DNA of 64,000 bases from JANRLL01 sp033762715 (lineage in GTDB: Bacteria; Pseudomonadota; Alphaproteobacteria; Rickettsiales; SXRF01): positions 1 through 64,000 of the forward strand of contig JANRLL010000006.1 in the NCBI GenBank assembly GCA_033762715.1, read 5' to 3'. The notes beneath the pieces are model-generated. The model was not told the origin of the DNA. It worked only from the letters and a program-made list of their open reading frames with translations, and ran no database searches. Both the position numbers and the translations under genes were made by a program. This document shows, in pieces, positions 35,468 through 43,078 of the stretch (the first letter of the stretch is position 1; the number at the start of each line of letters is the position of its first letter).

Positions 35468-36580
35468 ATGGCACCTAAAAAAATCAATCTGGCCTTACAA
35501 GGCGGCGGCTCGCACGGCGCCTATACCTGGGGCGTGCTGGACCGGCTGCTGGAAGAAAAGGATTTAGTCATCGAAGGTATCAGCGGCACCAGCGCTGGCG
35601 CCATGAATGCGGCCATGCTAGTGAGCGGCTATATTCAAGGTGGGCGGGAAGGGGCGAGGGATCACCTCAATACTTTCTGGAAACGCATCAGCGACATCAT
35701 GGCCTATAGCCCTTTGCATAAATTGCCGATGGAGCATTTACTCACCGGCTGGAATCTGGATAACTCGCCTTTCTATCGCTGGATCGATGTGATGAGCCGC
35801 ATGTTCTCGCCCTATGACCTCAACCCGCTCAACGTTAACCCTATGCGCGCGGTGCTTGATGACATTCTCGATCCGGATGCGATTCAGGCTTATAGCACTA
35901 TCAAGCTTTTCATCGCCGCCACCCATGTGGCAAGCGGGCAAGCCCGCATATTCAAAAGCCATGAAATCACACCCGATGTATTGCTGGCATCGGCCTGCAT
36001 TCCGTTTTTATTCCAAGCCATCGAGATTGACGGTGAGCATTATTGGGATGGAGGCTATATGGGTAATCCAGCCATCTGGCCGCTGATTTACCATTGCGAG
36101 AGTCAGGATGTGATGTTGGTGCAGATCAACCCCATTCACCGCGACGAAGTACCGAAAACCACGCAAGATATTATCAACCGGCTGAATGAGATTTCGTTTA
36201 ACTCAAGCTTGATTGCCGAAATGCGGGCAGTCCATTTTGTCACCCGCATGCTGGATGAAGGCTCGCTCGACGGCAAGCGTTACAAAAAAATGTATATGCA
36301 TTTAATTTATTCCGCTGACAATATCCACGAGCTCAACGCCTCGAGTAAAATGAACGCCGATTGGGATTTTCTGCATTATCTCAAAGAGCAGGGCCGCAAG
36401 TCTGCCGATCAATGGCTCAAAGAAAATTGGGGGGCGCTGGGCAAAAAATCGACGCTCGACATTCGCAGCAAGTTCCTCAACCGTCCTGACAAAGCCAAAA
36501 GCGATGCGGTCTGCCCGCGTTCAGACGAAAAGGCCAAGCAGCACAAAAAGAAACATGTTCAAAAGCCCAAACAGATATAG
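35468..36580 (+). CDS. Patatin-like phospholipase
   Basis: 370 aa from the ATG at 35468, where family similarity begins (KINLALQGGGSHGAY); an in-frame ATG 24 codons earlier overlaps bdhA and is less likely, although the AAGGA before 35468 sits unusually close. Oxyanion loop GGGSHG, nucleophile elbow GTSAG and the Asp of DGGYMGN form the Ser-Asp dyad. The C-terminal tail is strongly basic (Lys/His-rich). Substrates could be phospholipids or polyester granules. No signal peptide. The last 60 bp overlap the convergent CobD-like gene. Confidence 0.9.
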   Translation: MAPKKINLALQGGGSHGAYTWGVLDRLLEEKDLVIEGISGTSAGAMNAAMLVSGYIQGGREGARDHLNTFWKRISDIMAYSPLHKLPMEHLLTGWNLDNSPFYRWIDVMSRMFSPYDLNPLNVNPMRAVLDDILDPDAIQAYSTIKLFIAATHVASGQARIFKSHEITPDVLLASACIPFLFQAIEIDGEHYWDGGYMGNPAIWPLIYHCESQDVMLVQINPIHRDEVPKTTQDIINRLNEISFNSSLIAEMRAVHFVTRMLDEGSLDGKRYKKMYMHLIYSADNIHELNASSKMNADWDFLHYLKEQGRKSADQWLKENWGALGKKSTLDIRSKFLNRPDKAKSDAVCPRSDEKAKQHKKKHVQKPKQI

Positions 36581-37429
36581 GCCGCGGCGAATATCCAGCG
36601 TGGTCGGCTTGGGCGTGCCACTGCCTACCCACACACCTTGCGTATAAGGTGAGCTGGGACCGCCTAAGCTTACTTGCAAGGCGCTGGCCGCCGTAGATAG
36701 TATCATCAGCGGCAAGGACAGCTGGATGCTTTCCCAGATATGTTTAGCAACCGCTTTGCCATGCCCCAAAAAGAATGCCGCCATCACACAGAAAAAAGCC
36801 GTGATATACGCAGGTACGTAATGCAATGCGATATAGGCCACCCGGGTGGCCAGGCCAAACTGCTCGGAGGCACCTGGCGAGATGGTTTCATGCATAAGCG
36901 TAATCAGCCGAGCGGCAAGCAATCCTGGTAGGCCGAAAATCACATACCAAAACACCGGACACAGAATCTTTTCCGCAAACTGCATCACGAGTAATTCCAT
37001 AGCCGCCCGCAATACACCTGGCTCATCCAGGAGCGCATGATGTCGCCACACCGTGCCGGAGAGCACATTACGCGCATCGACCATTTCACCGGCCTGTACA
37101 TATTTGCGAATATCGATCGCCGTATCAAAACTCGGACGAATAGGAAGCAGCAACACCAGCGCCGCCAATTCAAAAAACTCCGGCAGGAGACCCATAAACC
37201 AACCTAGAAAAATACTAATGGCCACCGCGCCACCGAGCAAAATTATCCCGCGAACTTGGCGCTCCTTGGCGCTACGTTGATCGCGATTGAGCTTACGCTC
37301 GAGATGGCGAATCCATTGCGCGGGCTGACGGGTGATCAGAAAAAGGGGAAGATTTGTATAGAAGCGCCGCGGACCGACAAGGACCGCATTGAGCAAAATA
37401 GCGCATAAGGCCAGGATGGCGTGTTCCAC
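36521..37429 (-). CDS. CobD/CbiB-family membrane protein
   Basis: 302 aa, five or six membrane segments. Near the C terminus it has VSLGGPSSPYTQGVW...KPTTLDIRRGL, the conserved block of adenosylcobinamide-phosphate synthase (CobD/CbiB), and near the middle a conserved WRHHALLDEP-like segment. CobD attaches aminopropanol (phosphate) to cobyric acid. No other cobalamin gene is in the window, so it may be a displaced pathway gene or a paralogue with another role. The N-terminal third lacks the usual D-x-x-x-G-x-P pattern strictly. Divergent from rsmA across 48 bp. Confidence 0.7.
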   Translation of the reverse strand: MEHAILALCAILLNAVLVGPRRFYTNLPLFLITRQPAQWIRHLERKLNRDQRSAKERQVRGIILLGGAVAISIFLGWFMGLLPEFFELAALVLLLPIRPSFDTAIDIRKYVQAGEMVDARNVLSGTVWRHHALLDEPGVLRAAMELLVMQFAEKILCPVFWYVIFGLPGLLAARLITLMHETISPGASEQFGLATRVAYIALHYVPAYITAFFCVMAAFFLGHGKAVAKHIWESIQLSLPLMILSTAASALQVSLGGPSSPYTQGVWVGSGTPKPTTLDIRRGLYLFGLLNMFLFVLLGLFV

Positions 37430-37462
37430 AAAAACCCCCTGTCATTTTGGAGAGCTGCTGCG

Positions 37463-37468
37463 TATAAT
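37463..37468 (+). promoter_or_regulatory. Consensus -10 box 9 nt before the rsmA start
   Basis: A perfect TATAAT ends 9 nt before the ATG at 37478, in the 48-bp gap between divergent genes. No convincing -35 is seen 16-18 bp upstream. As at 31386, use of this box would give a transcript with almost no 5' leader. Confidence 0.4.
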
Positions 37469-37477
37469 CGCTGGCAA

Positions 37478-38353
37478 ATGACGCTTTTGCAATCTCTTTC
37501 CACGCTGCCTTCCTTAAAAGAAGTCATCGACATGCACGGCCTGTCCACGCGCAAGGCGCTGGGGCAGCATTTCCTGCTGGATGGTAATATCACCGATCGC
37601 ATTACCCGCTATGCGGGTCCGCTTTCTGGCTTTCATGTCATTGAAATTGGCCCAGGTCCGGGCGGGCTTACGCGCTCGTTGCTGAAGGCCGGCGCCAATC
37701 CTCTCTATGTGGTGGAGATGGATGAACGCTGCATGGCGGCGCTGCACGAATTGCAAACCGCCGTGGGCGACGTGTTGCATATCGTGCCCGGTGATGCGCT
37801 GGATATTGACCTGACAGCCCTGACACCCGCACCGCGCAAGATCGTGGCCAACCTGCCTTACAATGCCGGTACGCAAATGCTGCTCAATTGGCTGGAGGCC
37901 GTATACCAAAATCCAACGGCCTTTGCCTCGATGACACTTATGTTTCAAAAAGAAGTGGCCGAGCGCATCATCGCCGTGCCGCGCACCAAAGATTATGGAC
38001 GCCTGTCAGTGTTATGCCAGTGGCTATGCGAATGCCGCTACGACTATGAATTGCCGCCTGGCGCCTTCTCGCCGCCGCCGAAAGTCACCTCGGCCGTAGT
38101 GACCTTAACGCCGCGGGCCAAACCGCTGGTTGCAGTGGAAAAGCAGATATTAGAGCTGGTGGTGGGCAAAGCCTTCAACCAACGCCGCAAAATGCTACGC
38201 GGAGCGCTTAAGGGGCTAGCGGTGCCACCTGAAATACTATTGGAAAAAGCAGGCATTGCACCCACCGCGCGGGCCGAAGAAATTGAGGTAAAACGCTTAT
38301 GCGAATTAGCCGCCTGCTACACGCAATTACAAGCTGCTGATAAATTGAGCTAG
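37478..38353 (+). CDS. rsmA: 16S rRNA dimethyladenosine transferase RsmA (KsgA)
   Basis: 291 aa from the ATG at 37478; the longer in-frame opening at 37421 would run into the divergent gene's start. Alphaproteobacterial RsmA typically begins LPxLxEVIxxHGLxxRKxLGQxFLLD, exactly what follows here (LPSLKEVIDMHGLSTRKALGQHFLLD region). SAM motif EIGPGPGGLTR (~52-62), catalytic NLPYNAG. It dimethylates A1518 and A1519 of 16S rRNA. The C-terminal 27 bp overlap the gmk 3' end. Confidence 0.96.
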   Translation: MTLLQSLSTLPSLKEVIDMHGLSTRKALGQHFLLDGNITDRITRYAGPLSGFHVIEIGPGPGGLTRSLLKAGANPLYVVEMDERCMAALHELQTAVGDVLHIVPGDALDIDLTALTPAPRKIVANLPYNAGTQMLLNWLEAVYQNPTAFASMTLMFQKEVAERIIAVPRTKDYGRLSVLCQWLCECRYDYELPPGAFSPPPKVTSAVVTLTPRAKPLVAVEKQILELVVGKAFNQRRKMLRGALKGLAVPPEILLEKAGIAPTARAEEIEVKRLCELAACYTQLQAADKLS

Positions 38354-38980
38354 GCCTTCTTGGCGTACGCGCTTTAAGCGCTCGGCTTTCAAAATGGCGT
38401 CGATTTTTTCAAGCGTTTGATCGAGATCTTGATTGACCAGCACATAATCATATTCCTGCCAATGGCTGATCTCAGCTTGGGCTTTGCTCATACGCTGGGC
38501 TACCACCTGATCACTGTCTTGCGCGCGCACTTTTAAACGACGCTCCAACTCCAACATGGAAGGCGGCAAGATAAACACACTAACCAGATCATCACGCATT
38601 TTTTCCGACAGCTGACGCGTGCCTTGCCAATCAATGTCAAACAGCACATCGGTGCCGCGGCCAATATGCTCGCGCACAAAGGCTTCAGGCGTGCCGTAAT
38701 GATTGCCGAATACTTCCGCATATTCGAGCAGCTCGCCATTTGTAACCATGGATTTATACTGCGTATCGGATACGAAAAAATAATCTTGGCCATGCACTTC
38801 GCCTGGGCGAATCGGGCGCGTGGTAACCGATACCGACATCTCAATCGTCTCATGTGCATCAGCATTATTATAACGATCGAGCAAACGGCGCGACAAGGTC
38901 GTTTTACCCGCACCTGACGGAGAGGAGAGGATGAAGAGTAGCCCGCGGCGATGCAGCTCGATATGGCGTTGTACAGACAT
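38327..38980 (-). CDS. gmk: Guanylate kinase
   Basis: 217 aa. P-loop SSPSGAGKTTL (19-29), GMP-binding SVSVTTRPIRPGEVHGQDYFFV and the DIDWQGTRQL segment are all present. It phosphorylates GMP to GDP. Downstream of the SCO gene by 1 nt on the same strand. Confidence 0.98.
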   Translation of the reverse strand: MSVQRHIELHRRGLLFILSSPSGAGKTTLSRRLLDRYNNADAHETIEMSVSVTTRPIRPGEVHGQDYFFVSDTQYKSMVTNGELLEYAEVFGNHYGTPEAFVREHIGRGTDVLFDIDWQGTRQLSEKMRDDLVSVFILPPSMLELERRLKVRAQDSDQVVAQRMSKAQAEISHWQEYDYVLVNQDLDQTLEKIDAILKAERLKRVRQEGLAQFISSL

Positions 38981-38981
38981 A

Positions 38982-39578
38982 TTACTTCAGACGGGTTTTA
39001 ACGGCTTTGGTAATGTCATCGGCCGGCGCGTCATAGGCAAAATGCTGCAGGTATTTGCCCTTCTTATCCATGAGATAAATGAAGCTGGAGTGATTGACCA
39101 TATAGTCATTGCCGCCATCCATCGCAACAGCGGCATAATACACCTTATAGGCGCTGGCGGCCTGTTTGACGGCCTCATCATCGCCGGTGAGCGCAACAAT
39201 GCGCGGATCGAAATTGGCAAAATAGCTTTTGACAACCGCCGGCGTATCACGCTTGGGATCTACGCTGATAAAAATAGGCGCTACTTGCGTTGCCTTATCG
39301 CCCAATTGTTTCATCACCTGCGATAAGCTTGCGGCCGAAGTCGGGCATACGTCGGGGCAATGGGTGAAGCCGAAAAACACCAGCATCAACTTGCCACGGA
39401 AATCTTCTTCGCGCACTGTTTGACCATCTTGATTGGTCAGCACAAAAGGACCGCCAATCGCCGCTTCACCTACCGAACGGTCTTGGGGGGCTAGAGGGTT
39501 AATGCCAGGACGGCTCCATACCAGCGCAATGGTTAGCGCTAGAATCAGAACATTGAGAAGTGGAAGACGCAGTTGCAT
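38982..39578 (-). CDS. SCO1/SenC/PrrC-family copper chaperone
   Basis: 198 aa with an N-terminal membrane anchor (about 5-22) and a thioredoxin-like periplasmic domain. The copper/redox motif is Cys74-x3-Cys78 (FTHCPDVCPTS), with the distal His in YMVNHSSFIYLM (~164). SCO proteins deliver copper to the CuA site of cytochrome c oxidase or keep its cysteines reduced. No oxidase genes are nearby. Its tail abuts gmk. Confidence 0.94.
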   Translation of the reverse strand: MQLRLPLLNVLILALTIALVWSRPGINPLAPQDRSVGEAAIGGPFVLTNQDGQTVREEDFRGKLMLVFFGFTHCPDVCPTSAASLSQVMKQLGDKATQVAPIFISVDPKRDTPAVVKSYFANFDPRIVALTGDDEAVKQAASAYKVYYAAVAMDGGNDYMVNHSSFIYLMDKKGKYLQHFAYDAPADDITKAVKTRLK

Positions 39579-39661
39579 AGAAAATCCTTATAATTCATTT
39601 GGTAAGAACATGGTAGTGGGAATATTGCCCCCACAATATTCGGCTTAGTTATTGTTTTTAC

Positions 39662-39689
39662 TTGACATTTTTATATTTTCACCTATACT
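39662..39689 (+). promoter_or_regulatory. Strong sigma70-type promoter for the gene at 39731
   Basis: TTGACA (39662-39667), 16-bp spacer, TATACT (39684-39689). This is the closest match to consensus noticed in the window. Expected start of transcription near 39696, leaving a ~35-nt leader ending in GGGGGA before the ATG. Confidence 0.75.
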
Positions 39690-39730
39690 GCCTAGAATAG
39701 ACGAAATGCGCATACCGTAGTTGGGGGACT

Positions 39731-40450
39731 ATGTTGCCTGTTGTTGCCAATATTGTAAACCCTACTCCTGTTCAGACGAATTTGGTGGCAACACCTATTC
39801 CTGACAATACCGCGCTGCGCGTGCCGGTCGATAATGTGCCACCATCTGTTTCTAACGCACAAATCAACAATAACACAAGAGGCAACGGCAATGCCGTAGT
39901 GATAAAGGCTGAGCAAGCCACTGCAACGACGACAGAAGGCGATGCCTTTATTGTGCCCACGGCGCGCTCACTATCCAACGGCAGTCACGATAATGCGCAA
40001 ACCGGTTTTATTACCCAGATACTCAGCCAAGACGAACTTGCCGCACAACCCCCCGCGGTACTGAAAAGCATTCTTGAGCAATATGAAAAAATCGTCGTGC
40101 GCAGCTATGTGAAATATAAGCCTAGCAATGCTACCCTGCCACCGCCACCGCCACCTGGCATATTAGGTAGCGTATTGCTGCAACAACAAGATAGTGCACC
40201 GGCAGTCGATAATAGGCCGACAGAAGAGCTGCTTGAAGTCGCGCAAGAAAATCGTGCAGCGAGCCAATCTTTTATCAACGAAAATGAAATTGTAAGCCTA
40301 GTGAAATCACCGGTGCCTGCACTTGCCGCATCTGCCTATGCGGCAACATCAGCACGAAACGCCAAAGCGCTAGAAGCACCCGTTAGAGCTTCAGCCCCAG
40401 ATCCCGCTCTGCCGAGCGAGTTGCGTGATCCAGAAGCTCCCTCTTCTTAA
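39731..40450 (+). CDS. Uncharacterised Pro/Ala/Asn-rich protein, 239 aa
   Basis: No family recognised. The first ~90 residues are low-complexity (Pro, Val, Asn, Thr, Ala), residues ~95-125 form a probable helix (ILSQDELAAQ...ILEQYEKIVVRSYV), then a run of six prolines (PPPPPP, ~137-142) and a disordered Ala/Pro/Ser tail. No signal peptide or membrane segment. It has a strong promoter and good ribosome site (GGGGGA). The 3' end overlaps the unknown convergent gene by 68 bp. Disorder, a polyproline stretch and its own promoter would suit a secreted or regulatory protein, but there is no direct evidence. Confidence 0.7.
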   Translation: MLPVVANIVNPTPVQTNLVATPIPDNTALRVPVDNVPPSVSNAQINNNTRGNGNAVVIKAEQATATTTEGDAFIVPTARSLSNGSHDNAQTGFITQILSQDELAAQPPAVLKSILEQYEKIVVRSYVKYKPSNATLPPPPPPGILGSVLLQQQDSAPAVDNRPTEELLEVAQENRAASQSFINENEIVSLVKSPVPALAASAYAATSARNAKALEAPVRASAPDPALPSELRDPEAPSS

Positions 40451-41485
40451 CCCCACGATCAACATTTTTACCTGCCGCTTCGACCTTGCCTAATTCATGG
40501 TAAGCATTTTCCGATTTTTTAAATTGCGGACTATCAAACGCATCATCAATCAACTTCATCATACCGGCGATTTCAGCCAGATGACGTGACGTATAATTAT
40601 CATCCGATTTCAGCGCCGCATCGTCGATAGCCTTTACGCTCATAAACGCATAGACCTGGCGGAAAGAAGCGCGTAGCGCCGCAAGCTTACTGGGGTCATC
40701 GGCCATAGCAGGCAACTGGTCAAACGACTTGAGCAAACCCGAGCGCCCATCTAAATCCATCGTTTCTTGATGAGCAGGCGCGGCTGGCTTAGCGGGCACT
40801 TCTTCTTCCGCAATCTTATACATACCTGCCTCCGGTGAAAACTGTATACCCTGATCAAGAGGGGCTTCGGATTTCGATACCGTCGCTACCGGCTCATCGG
40901 CCCTAATCGGATGGGTAACATTATTTTCACGGCGCAAAATAGCAACCATCTCTTTCTTGATCACATCACCATCGATGGGATAGCTGCGCTCGTCATAGGT
41001 GCTGTCAATATAAGGCTTGATTTTACCCAGCAAGGTTTCCAGCGGACGCTTAATCTTTTCGCCAAATTCTCGTGATTGGCGTTCCAATAGGCGTTTGTCG
41101 CGCTCACGATCTTCCGTGTCACGCTCCAGCGGAATTTCTTTTTGCTTATCTTTCTCGAGCAATGCCTTCATGAAGGCTTCGATAGCCTCCTTATGTTCAG
41201 GATATTTATCCTCAATCAGCTCTTTTACGCGGTCAGAAATGGCCTCTGCGGGCACATCTTCTTCCTCTTTTATTTTTAAGGATTTCGCCAGTTCTTTTCT
41301 AGCCTCGGTATAAAGCTGCTTATAGAAGGCCGCGACCTGTTGCGGCGTTAGGGGTTTTTTTCAGCTCGATAGGCGCTGGAGGCTGGTTTAACGGGATCGG
41401 TGTTAGCGGCTAAATGCGATGGCGGATCAAAGGTTACGCCTTCTGGTTTTTCTTTCAGCCCTAGAACACTTCTCCATCCCATCAT
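40383..41485 (-). CDS. Uncharacterised charged protein in two frames (probable -1 frameshift)
   Basis: No family recognised. The long frame (40383-~41354) encodes a highly charged helical protein with Glu/Arg/Lys-rich stretches and no signal peptide. It has no good start of its own: the GTG at 41255 lacks a ribosome site and homogeneous coding sequence continues upstream of it to ~41354. A strong start does exist at 41485 (ATG with AGGAGGG 2-8 nt upstream), opening a 45-codon frame that stops at 41348. The two frames join if the ribosome slips -1 at the A AAA AAC near 41354-41360, giving about 366 aa. If translation does not shift, only the 45-aa peptide is made. Alternatives: a one-base deletion in the A7 or C4 run, or a sequencing error there. 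Confidence 0.65.
41329..41360 (-). promoter_or_regulatory. Candidate -1 ribosomal frameshift signal
   Basis: On the minus strand A AAA AAC (41360-41354) is in the zero frame of the 41485 start (codons GAA-AAA-AAC), the classic X XXY YYZ heptamer. After a 7-nt spacer (41353-41347) comes GCCGC (41346-41342), an 8-nt loop, and GCGGC (41333-41329), a five-GC-pair hairpin. The zero-frame stop TAA is at 41350-41348. Slippage by -1 enters the long downstream frame exactly. Order and spacing match known bacterial signals; the hairpin is short. Confidence 0.55.
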
Positions 41486-41552
41486 ACCCTCCTAATGCTA
41501 TGCACGATGGGGCATATTCTAGCAGCAAATCCTTAATGTTTGGTAATATTTT

Positions 41553-42077
41553 TTAGGGGGCCTTAAACTGAACCAGGCCCGATGACAAGCTCTCTACAGA
41601 TTGTTCCTTTAGATACAAAAGGTTAGACTGCATGTACGCATAAAGTGCCGCTGCTTGGGGGATGGGGGCTTCACTGCGATATAGGTTGCGCGTCAGGCTT
41701 TGGGTAAAGGCCTCGCGATTATCTACCGTATCGCTATAGGCTTTCATGCGGCCATAATAAGCCTGGATCATTTTTTTAACGCGCTTGCCCACACCCGTGT
41801 CGCTCACACCCATTTCACGCAAGCTGCGATCCATATCAGCGATAAAGGTTTCAGACAGCGCGCGCACCAATTCTGGCTGGGCATCGCCTAGCCGATGCAT
41901 CACTAAAAACAGATGCAGCATAATGACATCAAAGCGGCCATCAAGCGTATCGGGTACTTTTTGTTCGGCATAAAACCAGGGGCTGCGCGATTGGTTCACC
42001 AGCGCGACATAAAGGCTATGCGCCGCCTGCTGGTGGTTATCGGAAGCAAAGAGTTGTTTTAACGCAGCTACTATCAC
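41553..42077 (-). CDS. Ubiquinol-cytochrome c chaperone (CBP3-like)
   Basis: 174 aa. The family core is SRSPWFYAEQKVPDTLDGRFDVIMLHLFLVMHRLG-like (read in pieces: SPWFYA, PDTLDGRFD, LHLFLVMHRL), then FIADMDRSLREMGVSDTGVGKRVKKM, matching the Ubiquinol_cyt_C_chap domain. In mitochondria Cbp3 assists cytochrome b synthesis and bc1 assembly; alphaproteobacteria keep a homologue. GTG start overlapping the rpoH stop (GTGA), so expression depends on rpoH translation. Confidence 0.9.
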   Translation of the reverse strand: MIVAALKQLFASDNHQQAAHSLYVALVNQSRSPWFYAEQKVPDTLDGRFDVIMLHLFLVMHRLGDAQPELVRALSETFIADMDRSLREMGVSDTGVGKRVKKMIQAYYGRMKAYSDTVDNREAFTQSLTRNLYRSEAPIPQAAALYAYMQSNLLYLKEQSVESLSSGLVQFKAP

Positions 42078-42976
42078 GCGGCAGGCTGACTAGCGATGGT
42101 GGTCATTTCTTTTTGCAGCTTTTCAAAGGCACGCACCTCGATCTGGCGCACACGCTCACGCGAAATATTGTAAGACTGGCTTAGGTCTTCCAATGTATCA
42201 GGATCTTCTTTCAAACGGCGGCGCTCGATAATATCGCGCTCACGGTCAGATAAGGTAGCCAGCGCCTGCTGAAGCAGCAGGTGATTATTCGAGCTTTCCT
42301 GATGCGCAGCCAGCATGGTTTCTTGATCATCACGCGTATCGGCCAGATAATCCATTTTCTGATCATCGCTATCGGCAGACACGGTACTGTTGAGAAAGAC
42401 ATCGGATGCGGTCATGCGCTGATCCATCGCACGAACATCTTCTTGGCTGACATCAAGCATACGAGCAATATCGCCTGCCTGTTCATCGGTCAGCTGACCT
42501 TCGACAGCGCCGATTTTTTTCTTCAGTTTGCGCAGATTGAAAAACAACCGTTTTTGCGTGGCGCTGGAACTGATTTTCACCAGCGACCAACTGCGTAGAA
42601 TATATTCTTGAATAGCGGCTTTGATCCACCAAATCGCATAGGTCGACAGGCGGAAACCGCGATCGGGTTCAAAACGTTTCACCGCTTGCATCATACCGAT
42701 ATTGCCTTCGGCGATCAGCTCGCCCATCGGCAAGCCGTATCCGCGGTAACGAAAGGCGATCTTGGCCACCAAGCGCAAATGACTAGTCACCAAACGGTGT
42801 GCGGCGTTTACGTCGCCCTGCTCGCGCCAACGCTTAGATAGCTCATATTCTTCCTGCGGCTCAAGTACGGGAAATTTTGTAATGTCTTGTAAATAACGAC
42901 GCAGCCCATCCTGCGGTGAGAGAGGAACGGGCAAAGCAACCGCTTTTACGGGAAGCTGTTTACCTGGTTTGGTCAT
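42074..42976 (-). CDS. rpoH: RNA polymerase heat-shock sigma factor RpoH (sigma32)
   Basis: 300 aa from the ATG at 42976 (AAGGAG 5 nt upstream; a TTG six codons earlier is rejected). Region 2 has LVTSHLRLVAKIAFRYRGYG and the 2.4 segment STYAIWWIKAAIQEYILRSW; the RpoH box QKRLFFNLRKLK is diagnostic; region 4 ends NISRERVRQIEVRAFEKL. It directs transcription of chaperones and proteases. A promoter with features of both sigma70 and sigma32 types lies just upstream. Co-expressed with the bc1 chaperone gene. Confidence 0.97.
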   Translation of the reverse strand: MTKPGKQLPVKAVALPVPLSPQDGLRRYLQDITKFPVLEPQEEYELSKRWREQGDVNAAHRLVTSHLRLVAKIAFRYRGYGLPMGELIAEGNIGMMQAVKRFEPDRGFRLSTYAIWWIKAAIQEYILRSWSLVKISSSATQKRLFFNLRKLKKKIGAVEGQLTDEQAGDIARMLDVSQEDVRAMDQRMTASDVFLNSTVSADSDDQKMDYLADTRDDQETMLAAHQESSNNHLLLQQALATLSDRERDIIERRRLKEDPDTLEDLSQSYNISRERVRQIEVRAFEKLQKEMTTIASQPAA

Positions 42977-42996
42977 AGGTCTCCTTGAAGGCAAGC

Positions 42997-43025
42997 AGTA
43001 TAGAGCTTAATGTCTACTCATTCAA
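42997..43025 (-). promoter_or_regulatory. rpoH promoter, sigma70- and sigma32-like
   Basis: Read on the minus strand: TTGAAT (43025-43020), 17-bp spacer, TATACT (43002-42997). The extended boxes are CCCCTTGAAT and CTATACT, which also fit the alphaproteobacterial sigma32 pattern (CTTGAA...CYTAT-T). Transcription would begin about 14 nt before the rpoH ATG. Confidence 0.6.
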
Positions 43026-43078
43026 GGGGTTATTCCGGTTTTCCCCAGGATTTCTCTACTAAAGGACTGTATTATCTA

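Noticed and set aside
37421..37477. Longer start for rsmA
   Set aside because: Would overlap the divergent CobD-like gene start; family similarity begins after the ATG at 37478.
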